From contig CM035307.1 in the NCBI GenBank assembly GCA_002900995.3, forward strand, positions 4,305,105 to 4,369,104: a DNA stretch of 64,000 nt. The letters are read 5' to 3'. The DNA comes from Ganoderma boninense. Taxonomy: Eukaryota > Basidiomycota > Agaricomycetes > Polyporales > Polyporaceae. A program made the translations under genes and the position numbers. The notes beneath the pieces were generated by a model. It did not search any database. It had not been told where the DNA came from and was given only the letters and a program-made list of their open reading frames with translations. The stretch's first letter is position 1; each line of letters opens with the position of its first letter. Positions 26,299 through 37,656 of the stretch are shown here, in pieces.

Positions 26299-28330
26299 AT
26301 GGCTGCCCTCGTCCTCGCCTTGGTCGCCAGCTATGTCTCCGCACTGAACGTCGCCGTCTCGCCCTCCCTCCCCGCGCACGCCCAGCCTCTATCGCAGACC
26401 CTCCTTTCGTTCTCCATCGAGCAGGACCGCTGGCCCGACTGGACCGGGACCGACAGCCAGAACAACTTCACGCACACCGTGCTCTCCAACTATGCCGCGC
26501 TCACCGGCCAGCCCCCCGACATCCGCGTCGGCGCGAACTCGGCGGACCACTCGTTCTGGTCGCCCACGGAGACGATGAACGCGGACGTCTTCCCCGCCCG
26601 AACGTCATCACGCCCTACCCCGAGGCGACGCACATCGTCGTCGGCGACGACTTCTACAAGCTCTCGCGCTTCCTCCCGCAGGGCACGCACATGGTGTGGG
26701 GCGTGAACCTCGCCGCGGACAACGTGACGAACGCGGTGAACATGGCGCGCGCCATCGCAGACTCGTTCCAGGACCCCGCCGTGCAGGCGGCGGGCATCGT
26801 GCTCGACCGCATCGAGGTCGGGAACGAGCCGGACCTGTACCGGCACAACGGCGTGCGCCCGAAGAACTACACGGTCAAGCAGTACGTGGCCGAGTGGGAG
26901 ACGAACGCCGCGGCGGTCGTACAGGCGGTGGGCATGGGGGGCGGGGGCTCGCAGGTGAAGATCCAGGGCGCGGCGTTCGCGAACCAGGGCTTCACCCCGC
27001 GCGAGATATTCAGTCTCGGAATCCTGAGCAGTGTCGGGGGGAAGGCTATCTCCACGTACGTCCATCTCACTCCTTCTCTCCTTCCCTCCCTCTCTATCCC
27101 TATATGTGCTCGCGCGCTCCGCGACTGCAGCCACGGAGCTAGATGTGTGGATGAATGTGGATCCGAAGATCCGGAGCTGACGGTGAATGCGTGTGGCCAG
27201 GATCTCCCAGCACCATTACTCGGGGTTTTTCTGCGCAGGCAAGAACCCCCCTCTCGCGTCGTTCTTGAACAAGGCCGCGATCCGCAACAACCTCACGATG
27301 TTCCAGCAGGACATCGCCGCGACGCAATCGCATGGGCTGGACTACATTCTCGGGTACGTACACTCCTTCCTTCCCTTCCATTTCACGGATGGCGGGATGC
27401 TGACATTTCCGATACCCCCGGCAGCGAGACTAATAGTATTGCGTGTCATGGTGCGCCGGGCGTGAGCGACACCGCGGCTGCAGCACTGTGGGTCGTCGAC
27501 TACACGCTCCATGCCGCGACGCTGGGGATCAAGAAGGCGTTCTTCCACGAAGGCGTCGGATACAAGTACAACTTTGTGCGCATCGTGTTATCGCCGAGTG
27601 CTTCGGCGGCGGACGCTGATGCTGCTCTTCCCTCCATCAGTTCCAACCCGTCTCTCTCAACCGGTCCATCGACGACGCCTCGCCACTCAACCCGCCCTCT
27701 CCGCCCCAGATTCTCCCTATTTATTACGGCGGCCTCCTCATCAACACCTTCATCGGCAACACGGGCTCCTCGCAGCTCGTCGAGCTCGTCTTCAACGACT
27801 CGTACACGACCGGCTACGCCGCGTACGAAGACAGCAAGCTCGTCCGCGTCGCGCTCGTCAACCTCCAGCCGTGGCTCGCGAGCAGCACGGGGACACGCCC
27901 CTCCGTCACGGTCAACCTCACATTCGCCGCGTCCGCGATCAACCCGAGCAGCGCGATCACCGCGCAGCGGCTCGTCGTCGACCACGCGGACGACCGCGCG
28001 AACCTCACGTGGGGCGGGCGCAGCTGGGAGACCGCAGACGCACTGCCGGCCGGGGACGCCGTCGCGGAGGCCGTGTCGCTGGCGAGCGGGGTGCAGCTGC
28101 GCGCGAGCGAGGCGGTCCTTATCGACCTCAGCAGCGCGGTCGTGGGTGGGGGTAACAGCACCGCGAGCCAGGGCGGCGCGCCGGCGCACGCGGCGAACGG
28201 CAAGTACATCGCGGCGGGCGTCGTGTCTGGCGTCGCGGCCGCTGCGATCCTGGTCGTGGGCGGCGTCTTCGCGTGGCGCAGATATGTGCGCGGGCGGAAG
28301 ATCGCGGCGAATTTCACCACCATCTCGTAG
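26299..28330 (+). CDS. GH79 family glycosidase (beta-glucuronidase-like) with C-terminal membrane anchor
   Basis: Retaining glycosidase of family GH79, probably removing glucuronic acid from glycoproteins or proteoglycan-like polymers at the cell surface. Exons 26299-27055, 27201-27353, 27425-27575 and 27641-28330. The start was chosen at the ATG that opens a signal peptide (MAALVLALVASYVSA). The expected acid/base Glu is in EVGNEPDLY and the expected nucleophile Glu is in FFHEGVGYKYN. The C-terminus has a hydrophobic segment, about 20 residues rich in Ala, Val and Gly, followed by WRRYVRGRK and a short tail, so a type I membrane anchor is likely. A one-base loss in a C run near 26595-26599 breaks the frame inside exon 1. 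With one more C the sum is 584 codons. Either sequencing error or fresh mutation. Confidence 0.85.
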
Positions 28331-28832
28331 AGGTTGGTTAAGTTATTTGTTTTGCACTTGCACGGCGCGGCACGACACTCGTTTGGAATTTGGGCTCCTA
28401 CTGTAGATCTGCACCCGGACGTGGCTATGTTTGATTTGTTGCACATCATCATTGGATACCCTTGCGGTCGATGCGATACCTTAGAGACACCGTTAATTAT
28501 TTGGTCGGATACTGATACTTAGATGGAAGGGGGAGGCATACGGGCCTCGGGCAGGCGCGTAATACGTACAAACGTTTGAAGCTTCACATCCATACGGCAG
28601 AGGAAGTACATTGCAGACAAAGACTCGTTGCACACACAAGTACCTTTGTACCACGCCACTATACGTCAACATGGACTTGTATCCCTCATCCCGCCTCCCA
28701 GTCCGATCCATCAACACCACAGTAGTTCACCAGGTGAGTGGCCTCTATATCTCTCTGTTGTCGCTCTCTAACTTCTGGAGGCTAGAATCTCAACCGCAGC
28801 GTTATACCCACACTTGCATGCACCCAATTCTG

Positions 28833-30391
28833 ATGGCCTCCAGCAGCGATGCAGAACAGGCGAGAGCCACCCTACGCCATCTCGCAGGCGATGTACACTT
28901 TCAGACCGAGGAAGATATCCTGTCATTCACCAACCTTATGACGTCCTCCAGCGTAAGCTCCTCATCCTTGCGCGCCCTCCATCTCTCCGTTGGGAAGGTC
29001 GGGCCTGCGGCGGCTGCGGCGCTTGTGTCTTTGTTGTCCGAATTGAGGATGCAACCATCTGCGCGCTTCACGAGCCTAGACTTCGACGGCTACACAGAAG
29101 GGCTCCTCGAATCGAGCCCGGCTCTGCCTGGAGCGTTCGCGGGCCTCACTACCCTCAAGACCCTGCGCATCGACCAGGTGCGCGCCCTCGGCGCGGACAT
29201 GGTGCTGAACATGAAGTCCTCGCTCGTTTCTGCCGACCTTGCCTTGGACGTCATACTCGATGGCGTGCCTACGCTGGAGCAGAGGTGCATGTCGAACCCC
29301 ATCTTCCTTCTCCAGGGGTCTCAAGACACCCTCGAGAAACTGAAGGCGTCCTGGGTCTTGACGGACGACAACGTGTCGTACAGGATCCGCTATCCCCGAG
29401 TGCGCGAGCTCGACCTGGACTGGCTCGACGTCCCGCTAACGTACGACTTCGTCCGGGCATTCTTGAACACATCAGCGCTCTCGGTCTCGAGCATGCGCGT
29501 TCTCCGGGGATGGCGATATGCCCGAGGTTACGCGCTATCGCAACGCCAACAAGCGGGAGCAGGACGAATACGGCACCTGGCAAGCCCTCGACCTGTGTGA
29601 CGTGCTCCCTCCTCGATGCATACCTCATCGCGCTCCGTTGTCCTGTTCCTACGCTTCAGCTGTCTTTGAACGGCACGGGCGAGAGCCAAGAGTGGTGTGC
29701 GCGCATGCTGGGCGCCGTGCTCGACGACGTCCACCCGAAGGTCCTCCGCCTGAGGATGGGGTCCCCTCGTGTCCTCCTCAGGCCCAGCTTGCTGTCCGCG
29801 CTGCGTGTGGAGAGAAAACGACAACTCGAGACTCTGGCAATCACCTATGAAGTGACCGTCGCGACACAGCATACATCGTCAAGGAAGCACTGGTGAGTGG
29901 GATAAGTACTCATCGTCGTTGCCTGTGCGCTCGCGGCTGACATGGTTGGGATGTAGGTGTGGATCCTGCAGGAGCTGATGCCCGTGCCGATCACCACGCT
30001 CGAGTTGGAGATCGACTGCGAGGAAGCATATGCCGGGACGCCTGATCTGGATGCTGACGAGCAGTACCGATACCTGGGCAGCAGCGGGGGAGACTACTTC
30101 GTCGACCTCGACTTGAGAGATCTGGCTCGGGAGTTCATGGCATTCATCGAGACGGTGACAGTGGTTCGTATCTGCCTCAGGGGACACAGGGTCAGGAAGG
30201 ACGCATCTGTCATGCGGGAGTTTGATCCGAGGGAGGACGAGGCTCGCGCGGAAAGGGCCAGCGAAGTCTATGAGGAGAACGAGGATGACGAGAGATCGGG
30301 GAAAGGCGAAGAGCACGTCGTGGACCAATCTCTCTGCGAACCAGAGAGCAGCCAGCAAGAGGTGGAGCGGATGCTCAGTGTGGAAGACTGA
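28833..30391 (+). pseudogene. LRR-like protein gene of the F-box/LRR type, frame-broken
   Basis: The predicted protein aligns by eye with the F-box/LRR-like gene at 52.5 kb. Shared features are a FVRAF motif, a conserved YGTW...LD block and a CPVPTLQLSLNG block matching CPVRRLYVDG. This copy shows no N-terminal F-box. The reading frame starts MASSSDAEQ (28833), shifts near 29506-29509 in a G run, again near 29601-29606, and again near 29863-29868. It then crosses a good intron (GTGAGT to GTAG, about 29893-29956) into a last exon ending in an acidic tail at 30391. Three shifts suggest decay, although scattered one-base errors elsewhere in the window mean mis-sequencing cannot be excluded. Confidence 0.6.
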
Positions 30392-31180
30392 ACTCGAGAT
30401 TGTTGGACATCCGACCCTCTAGATGACGTGCGCTACTTACCTAGCGGCGAGATCGCAATGTAGTTCCGTGATGGAGGAGTCGGAAGACAAGCTTTACGGT
30501 AGTGCGGCTGTGCCACTTACGTATACTGTCGAAGACGACATTTGACGCCCATTGCCAGCTGGTGCTCCATCGTCATCTCGGTATCTCGCCCACAGCTTGA
30601 AACGAATTCTCGAGTTCCGTATGCTTCTAACTTCTGCGATGCTGGTCCAGATTGTACTCGACAGCGGTCTCATTGATGCAACCCCGAGATGAAATGGACC
30701 CTCAGATAGCCGACCCCAGCTTTCGCCGGAAACCGCCTGCTCCGGATGAGTTGACATCAATGCGAGGGTCAAGTGAACCGGCGAAAGACCAAACTATAAA
30801 CAGCTCCTTACAATCTTCTGTCCACACAAGAATCATTGCCTTGGTAACGGGTATGTTGATCGTCACAGACCTGCATGGTACGGGCCATCGGCGACTCGAG
30901 CACCTCCAGCCGTATGTGCGACATACAAGCGCTGTTGTCTTCCAAGCTAATCTGACTTTGGTGTCGCCTATGCAGGTCTCGGCACGTAAATTAGCGCAAC
31001 CACTCCACGTTACGGGCTAGGACCCCCGACGCGGCGGGCCCGACCCCTCGAGCGCGCTTTTTGCGGATCCCGGTCTGTCTGGTACTGCCGAGAAGGATTT
31101 GCTACCGTTCGGTTGAGTGCTCGCTTCCTTTCGCTCCATCTCGGTACGCACCGGGGTCGAATGATCTTTTTCGGCAACGT
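30392..31180. other. Intergenic region upstream of laccase 2
   Basis: No recognised coding sequence. It contains the 5' flank of laccase 2. Confidence 0.55.
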
Positions 31181-31185
31181 CGAGC

Positions 31186-31191
31186 TATAAG
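31186..31191 (+). promoter_or_regulatory. TATA-like box of laccase 2
   Basis: TATAAG 120 bp upstream of the ATG, matching the spacing at laccase 1. Confidence 0.5.
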
Positions 31192-31305
31192 GTATGCCCT
31201 CTGCGTTCGTCGCTGGCCATCTGCCTCCAACGCTAACTCTGCCTTCCAAGCCCTCGTTCGTGGCGTCGTTGTCGTCGTCGCCACCCTTTCCACTCCTTTG
31301 TCGAT

Positions 31306-33300
31306 ATGTCTCGGGGCTCGTCATCGAAAATTCTGAGCCTCTCCTTCACCGCCGCTCTCGCTGCTACTGCCACCGCCGCCAGCTTGGATCTTTCCACCTC
31401 TAGCACTGGCCTCGATGTGGACTTCGCTGCTCAGGTGACTAACACCGCTGAATTGATTGTCAGCAATGCGTATGTCGCCCCAGATGGATACTCTCGTGCC
31501 GCCTTCGTCGTAAACGGCCAAACCCCGGGCCCCCTGCTCTCTGGCAACAAGGTTCGTCCCACTCCTTTCGTTGGGCCTTGCGATTTCGACGACTAAATTT
31601 GGGTCCCTCGAATCTCTCAGGGCGATAGATTCTCAGTCAACGTCATCGATCAACTCACCAACGAGACGATGGTGAAGTCAACGTCAATGGTACGCCTGCC
31701 CTCGCTATTTGTATTCACATGGCGTACATGGCAACCGAATCGCATCCTCATTCAGCATTTCCACGGCGTCGATCAAACAGGCACCAACTGGGAGGATGGC
31801 GTTCCCTTTGTGAACCAATGCCCCATAGCTACAGGCCACTCGTTCAAGTACGAGTTCTCCTGCCTGGACCAGGCGGGTACGTTCTGGTACCACAGCCACA
31901 TGTCCACTCAGTATTGCGACGGCCTTCGCGGCCCCTTGATCGTCTACGACCCGAACGATCCTCATGCAGACCTGTACGACGTTGACGATGGTACGAGACT
32001 TTCGACGCTTTTTGCCCACTCCGCGCTGACGGTGAGGCAGAATCTACCATCATCACCCTCGCTGACTGGTATCACACCGCTACGAGGAACAACTCCAGGG
32101 TCCGGTGAGTCGGATTCCAAGTCTGTCTTTCATGACGTACTGATCGCACTTCAGCTTCGGTGCGGACGCTATCCTCATCAATGGAGTCGGCCGCTACGCC
32201 GGCGGCGAGTCGATCGACCTCGCCGTCATCTCCGTCACGCAAGGCAAACGCTACCGCTTCCGCCTCATCTCCATGGCGTGCGACCCCAATTTCACGTTCT
32301 CCATCGACGGCCACAACATGACCGTCATCGAGGTCGACGCGATCAACCACGAGCCGCTCCCCGTCGACTCCATCCAGATCTTCGCCGGCCAGCGCTACTC
32401 GTTCGTCCTCACCGCGGACCAGCCCGTCGCCAACTACTGGGTCCGCGCGCTCCCCAGCAGCGGCACGCGCTCGTTCGACGGCGGCGTGAACTCCGCCATC
32501 CTGCGCTACCTCGGCGCCCCACTCACGGAGCCGACGTCCGCGCAGGCGAACAGCACCGCGCCGCTCGCCGAGACGGCCCTCGTGCCGCTCGACAGCGCGC
32601 CGGCGCCGGGCGACGCGGTCGCGGGTGGGGTCGACTACGCGCTGAACCTCGTCATGGCGTTCGACGGCACCAAGTTCCTCATGAACGGCGCGTCGCTCGG
32701 CGGGCCCTCCGTGCCGATCCTCCTCCAGATCCTCAGCGGTGCGTCGAGCGCGGCGGACCTCCTCCCCATCGGGAGCGTGTACACCCTCCCGTCGAACGCG
32801 ACCGTCGAGCTGTCCTTCCCCGTCACGGAAGCGAACGCGGTCGGCGCACCGCATCCGTTCCATCTTCACGGTGTACGTACGACATTGACATTGCCAGCTG
32901 TTGTTGTGTGCTGGAGAGGCTGACCAGTGCTCTCGTTGGCCGCTATAGCACACCTTCTCCGTCGTCCGCAGCGCAGGCAGCGAGGCGTACAACTACGCCA
33001 ACCCGCCGCGCCGCGACGTCGTCAACACCGGAGTCGCGGGTGACAACGTCACGATCCGCTTCACGGTACGTCTCCTCCTTCGCTTACCCCTGCTCGCCAT
33101 GCTCGGACGGAGGCTGATGGCGCGTGCAGACGGACAACCCGGGGCCGTGGATCCTCCACTGCCACATCGATCCCCACGCGGAAGCCGGACTCGGCGTCGT
33201 CTTCGCAGTGGACACGAACGCAACGGCGAAGTTCACGACGCCCGACGCGTGGCAGGACCTCTGCCCGATATACGACTCCCTTAACAGCAGTGACCTCTAA
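31306..33300 (+). CDS. Laccase 2 (multicopper oxidase, AA1), divergent copper motifs
   Basis: Seven exons, 31306-31551, 31621-31689, 31756-31990, 32041-32104, 32155-32872, 32949-33065 and 33130-33300, total 540 codons (539 residues). It shares intron positions with laccase 1, including an identical 69-nt second exon. Copper motifs are HFHG (residue 106, Trp changed to Phe), [20 protein letters not shown] and [12 protein letters not shown]. All ten copper-binding His/Cys are kept. The last motif has Pro where most laccases have Phe or Trp, and Ala where most have Leu. Between the signal peptide and the usual start of the mature fold lies an extra segment of about 18 residues rich in Ser, Thr and Asp. 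The gene is intact and transcribed away from the S10 peptidase. Confidence 0.94.
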
Positions 33301-33998
33301 GGTGTCGGGACCTGACACGCCGCCCCTCCCCACCTTCTTCCTCCCGGCTGTTCGCTATATGGGAACAAGCCTCGGAAATGGACTGTTTACTTTCATTTTG
33401 CTTTCGCTGGTCTGGCTTCGAAGGGGACATTGGTAGGATAGTACATACATTACCGTCGCCGGACAAACATGTTCGCCTTTCTGTCGTTACTCGTAGTTAG
33501 CCATAGTCTTTCTTAGCTTACCAATGGCATATAGTAGTAGTACTTGAGACACACAACTGTCGATATGTCATCTCCCCTCTCGCTGGCATTGCGTCGTTTT
33601 GTTCTTAATAGTAGTACATGATCTATGGACAACCCAATTTGGTCTCTGGATCTCCTCGCGACAGGGCTCAAAATTACAGAGGATGAGCGTGCTCTCGCCG
33701 GCACTCGAAATATGGGAGGCAAAGCAAGTATGTAGAAGTGATTGGGTGTTCCTCCCAAACAGGTGATCCTTATGAAAAGACACATCCAGGCTGGGTTCGA
33801 GCCTCCCGCCGTTAGACCGACGGCGCTTCTCCCTCCGTTGCCAGGGAGAACTCTCGATATTGAGTGCTACCAGCACCAGACGCAAATACATAAACCACCT
33901 CCTTCTCTATCCGAATATACACCAAACCCCCTGTGCTGTACAACGTACATCCTGTGATGGGCTCAACGTGTGCGTACATGCACCACATGCATCCAATG
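33301..33998. other. Intergenic region between convergent genes
   Basis: 3' flanks of laccase 2 and of the S10 carboxypeptidase. Nothing recognisable. Confidence 0.55.
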
Positions 33999-36558
33999 TT
34001 AGGCTGAAGGCGAATCTCGCTTGCCCAGAACGTACGCCATCGTCTGGTATGTCGCCCAAGGCACGAATTCTGGTGCGGCATGGTCAACGTTCCGACATCC
34101 TAGTACAAAGGGCGTCGAGCACACTTACGAGGCGCCATGTGTCCGCTGTAGAACATCTCCACATCTACGCGAGACGATGAGTAAAGACGAATTAGCCTCC
34201 GAGCTCGACGATGAAGGCATGCTTACAAGTCAAGCCGCGCTCTGTATGCGTGTGCCCAAAGACGCCCATGTCGTCGACCAGGAAGCTCTCTTCCTCAATT
34301 GGCGATTGAAAGCCCTGCCTGCCGTTCCAGGTCATGTTCCTAGAAGACGCAAGGGAAAAAATGAATGTCATGCCACCACGGAGGGTGCAACGGACTGGGA
34401 CACACTGGATAAGTATTCTAGTCCCTTCAGGAAGAAGGACGAAGTCCTACAACGTTAGTGACTATGATCAGCCCACCGGTATCGCTTCCAGAAGATCAAT
34501 ATCGCAACGTACCGCGAGACCATGCACAATGACGACCCGCTCGCTCTTCTCGATGACGTTCGGGAGTACGCTCAGCGCCGACGGGACGCTGGGGTCGACT
34601 TCCGAGAGCTCCCCAGTGTCGGGATCGGCGTACACGGCGTGGTTGCAGGTCTTCCAGTGCATCGTGGGCGCGTTGATTGCAGTTTGGACCTAAGGAAGTG
34701 TATGCGGATGCGGGGTCGGCGCCAGGTGACCAGGTGGAATGGGAAAGGCTGTCTCGTCCACGCACCTCCGTCCTGGAATGCTCGTCAGCCACACGGTGAT
34801 GACACGGGGGAAAGGCTTCGACACTCACCGATTGAAGTAGATGAATTTTTGCGTGGACCGCGGAGAGCCGAGGACGCTCCCTATCGAGTACGTCGTGAGC
34901 GGAGCCCCTTTCTTGCCTGTGTAAAAAAAGGCGAATCGCTCACAAACAGTGGGCCAAGTGTCCGTGACCCGGTAAGGGTCGAACGAAGGGTTGATGCTGT
35001 CCAGAGACCCAAAAACAAATTCAACTACTTTGCGGCCGTAGGAAGCGGTGAGCATCCCACTCACATCTGCGCCGCGCTCAGTATCATGTCGTGTATCTTG
35101 CATTCGGGGCGTACGCCGACGATCCGCGTGACGGGGTCGACTATGGCTCCCACAGGGAACGGCAGCTGGCCCCACGGAGGGTACCTGACGTACCTGTCGA
35201 AGTAGTCGGTGAAGCCACATGCGTCCGACATGTTCTGCAGCTGCGCCATGAACGTCGAGTTGAACGGGAAGACGTTCCTGTTCGCCTGGACGAAACCAAG
35301 CGACGGGATCGACTGGTGCACGAGGTCCCATGTGAGAGAGGGGTCAGCCATCCATATTCCTTTGAGGCTGAGGTCGGGGTTCGGGTTCTCGTAGAGATAG
35401 TTTGCGATGTACGGAACGACTACGACGGCGCGCGTTGGTCAGAGATAGATGTACCACGCCCCGCAGACGACAGCTTACAGAACCCAGCATACTACAGGTC
35501 GCAAGTCAGCATGCGAGAAACCCTGAGATTATGTTCAAAATGCTCACGCTCTCTCCGGTGACCCAAAAGTTACTCCCCTTCAATTCGCTGAAATATCCAG
35601 GAACTGCTCGAGGAAACCGGCGACTTGCGCGGCGAGGGCGTTGTCGTCATTGATTGTTGGTTCTCCTTGCGAGAACCCAGTCTATAGACGTTTGAAGCTG
35701 AGAGTGGTTCACATATAAATGAGAGAGAGAGCACCTACTCCGACAGGCTGTTCCACCCAGAGCATGTTGGAGAGCTGCGTCCAGCTCCAAGGATTACTAG
35801 AAAAGTGGTCAATATCTCATTTCCTGTAGACCCTTCTCTACAACTTACGGCGTCGGCTCTGCCTGACCCCAAGACCACGCTTCGGGAACAAAAAGTTATT
35901 CTTTTTAGCCAGCGAGAGGGGAGACACTCAAGTCCACTCACAAGATCGGGCCGTTCTCCTGCAGAAACCCTTCCAGAGAAGAGCAACCAGGGCCGCCTGT
36001 TCGTTCGATGGCATCCATACCGTCAGAAACCTATCTCGAGGATTCTAAGCCGATTCCACGTACCATTCGTCCAGAACACGAGGTTCTTCAGGCTCTCAGG
36101 ATCGGTTGTCGGCCAGAACCTTCCATAGTATGCAACCGTCACGGTCGCATACAACAACCCCGCACCACAGACAACGAGGGGAACGTACCAGAAGAACAAC
36201 TTGCGCGTCTCGTTCGCGTCCCCGGAAATCGGCATCAGGCCCGCCCAAGACGGGCCCGCGTCCCAATGCACTACCCCAAGCACCAATGAGGAAGGGAGAC
36301 CCGAAATGAAATGCAGGCAAGAAGATTGAGCTCACCGTCGGGGATCTTCTTCCCGTCGACTTTGAAGGCCTTCGCCCTGGGGTCCGCGAAGGTGATCAAC
36401 CACTGTCTTGTGTCCGAGGCTTCGTCGGATTGACGAGGTTGTACGGGCTCTGCGAAGTCGCGTCGATGGTCGATTTCAGGGTTTTCAGAGAACCTGGCAG
36501 ACACGCCGGTCGCGGAGAGCCAGAAGGCACCGAGGAGCAGTCTCAAAGCTGCGGGCAT
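33999..36558 (-). CDS. Serine carboxypeptidase, family S10
   Basis: Secreted or vacuolar peptidase removing C-terminal residues. The signal peptide starts MPAALRLLLGAFW at 36558. About 16 exons can be followed to the stop at 33999. They include a 13-nt exon (35491-35479) that encodes YAGF of the nucleophile motif GESYAGF, and a 7-nt exon (34772-34766) inside IYFNRTEVQ. Other landmarks are FFWFWPT, GGPGCSSLEGFLQENGP (oxyanion region), WVEQPVGTGFSQGEPT, INPSFDPYRVTDTWP, VIVHGLADFVLLPEGTR (catalytic Asp) and FYSGHMAPQF (catalytic His). Two one-base breaks are seen: an extra base in the AA at 35942-35943, which shifts the junction before SWSWGQ, and a missing base in the AAA at 35591-35593, which shifts FLDIFSELKG. 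Otherwise all splice sites and phases agree. Confidence 0.85.
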
Positions 36559-37656
36559 GCTGGTCGATACCGGACAAACGGAGCATGCAGAGGAGGCATC
36601 GATATCTTCAGCCGAATGGCGAGGTCTTATAGGGTCTGGAGCTAGGTACATCACAATTCGTGAGAAGCAGGCCCCAGATGCCTGCAGTCACAGGAGATGG
36701 AAGACGGCACACAGAGCGATCCAATCTCCCACTTCGGCGTGCCCGGGAATTTCACGTAAAATTCTAACATAGTTTGCGCTTGGCCTTGTCCAACCGCAGG
36801 AAGCACCATTGAGTTTTGGGGAGAGATAGCTCTCTCCAGCGCCCCATGTTCCTTAGCCGTACAGTCCCGACGGCGGCCCTTCTCCCGCTTGTGCTCAGGT
36901 GGCCACGCACCCCTGCGAATCTGTCGACGAAGGCCGTCAGCCCGAGCGAGAGAGAGACTCCGATCTATGTACCGAAGAGACCTATCGACACGGCTGCAGA
37001 TGGAGGGCGAAGCAGGAAGGGCAGTTGACGAATGCGGTGGGCAAGATCGGTAACCGAGGCGGCGGCGCGTGCGGTGTCGGTTGGATGATGGCCTGCCGGA
37101 ATGGAAGTCAGGCGAGAGTCCCATCAAGTTCGTGAAATCACCTGCTAGTTGGGGGCGGACTTTGACATGGACGTAATGGGAGACGGTCACTCGGTTACTG
37201 CAGCATTGAAGATTGATAAATCGAGCTGGACAAAGAGCAACGCGTAGTTAGGAACAAAAGGCGGACATGACAGAATGAGTGCAGCGTACTACTTCGCTCG
37301 GATCCAGGCGGGGCCACTTGCCGAAAAGGGAGGAGCAAGACCGAATGCATTCTGCAAGAATCGAACCCCGCCGATGCGAACCCGAACTACATAGGCACTG
37401 CGACCAGACCGCGACAGACTGCAACTCCGATGAAGGAACAACGTAAAATGAGCACGCCCTGTGGCCATTGCCGCAAAGCCTCCCTCCCTCTGACTCCGTT
37501 CTTCGGAGCACTCCTCCGTCCTGCACAGTGTCGCGCCAACACCACTGCGGATTCTAGTAAATCCTCAAAGATTCATAACGCAGAAGAGATCAAATCAGTC
37601 AACAATCACCCTACCGCTGACCGTCTCTGGGCCCGCTCCTACCTCCTATTCAGACC
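36559..37656. other. Intergenic region
   Basis: No recognised gene. A tRNA-like B-box (GGTTCGATTC on the minus strand, near 37363-37352) occurs, but the cloverleaf does not form well. Confidence 0.5.

Noticed and set aside
27500..28452. Two long minus-strand frames
   Set aside because: They overlap the GH79 coding exons and have shadow composition.
32072..32992. 306-codon minus-strand frame
   Set aside because: Antisense shadow of laccase 2, with the same skewed composition.
37330..37440. tRNA-like B-box on the minus strand
   Set aside because: A T-arm and most of an acceptor stem can be drawn, but the D-arm and anticodon arm do not fit a tRNA.
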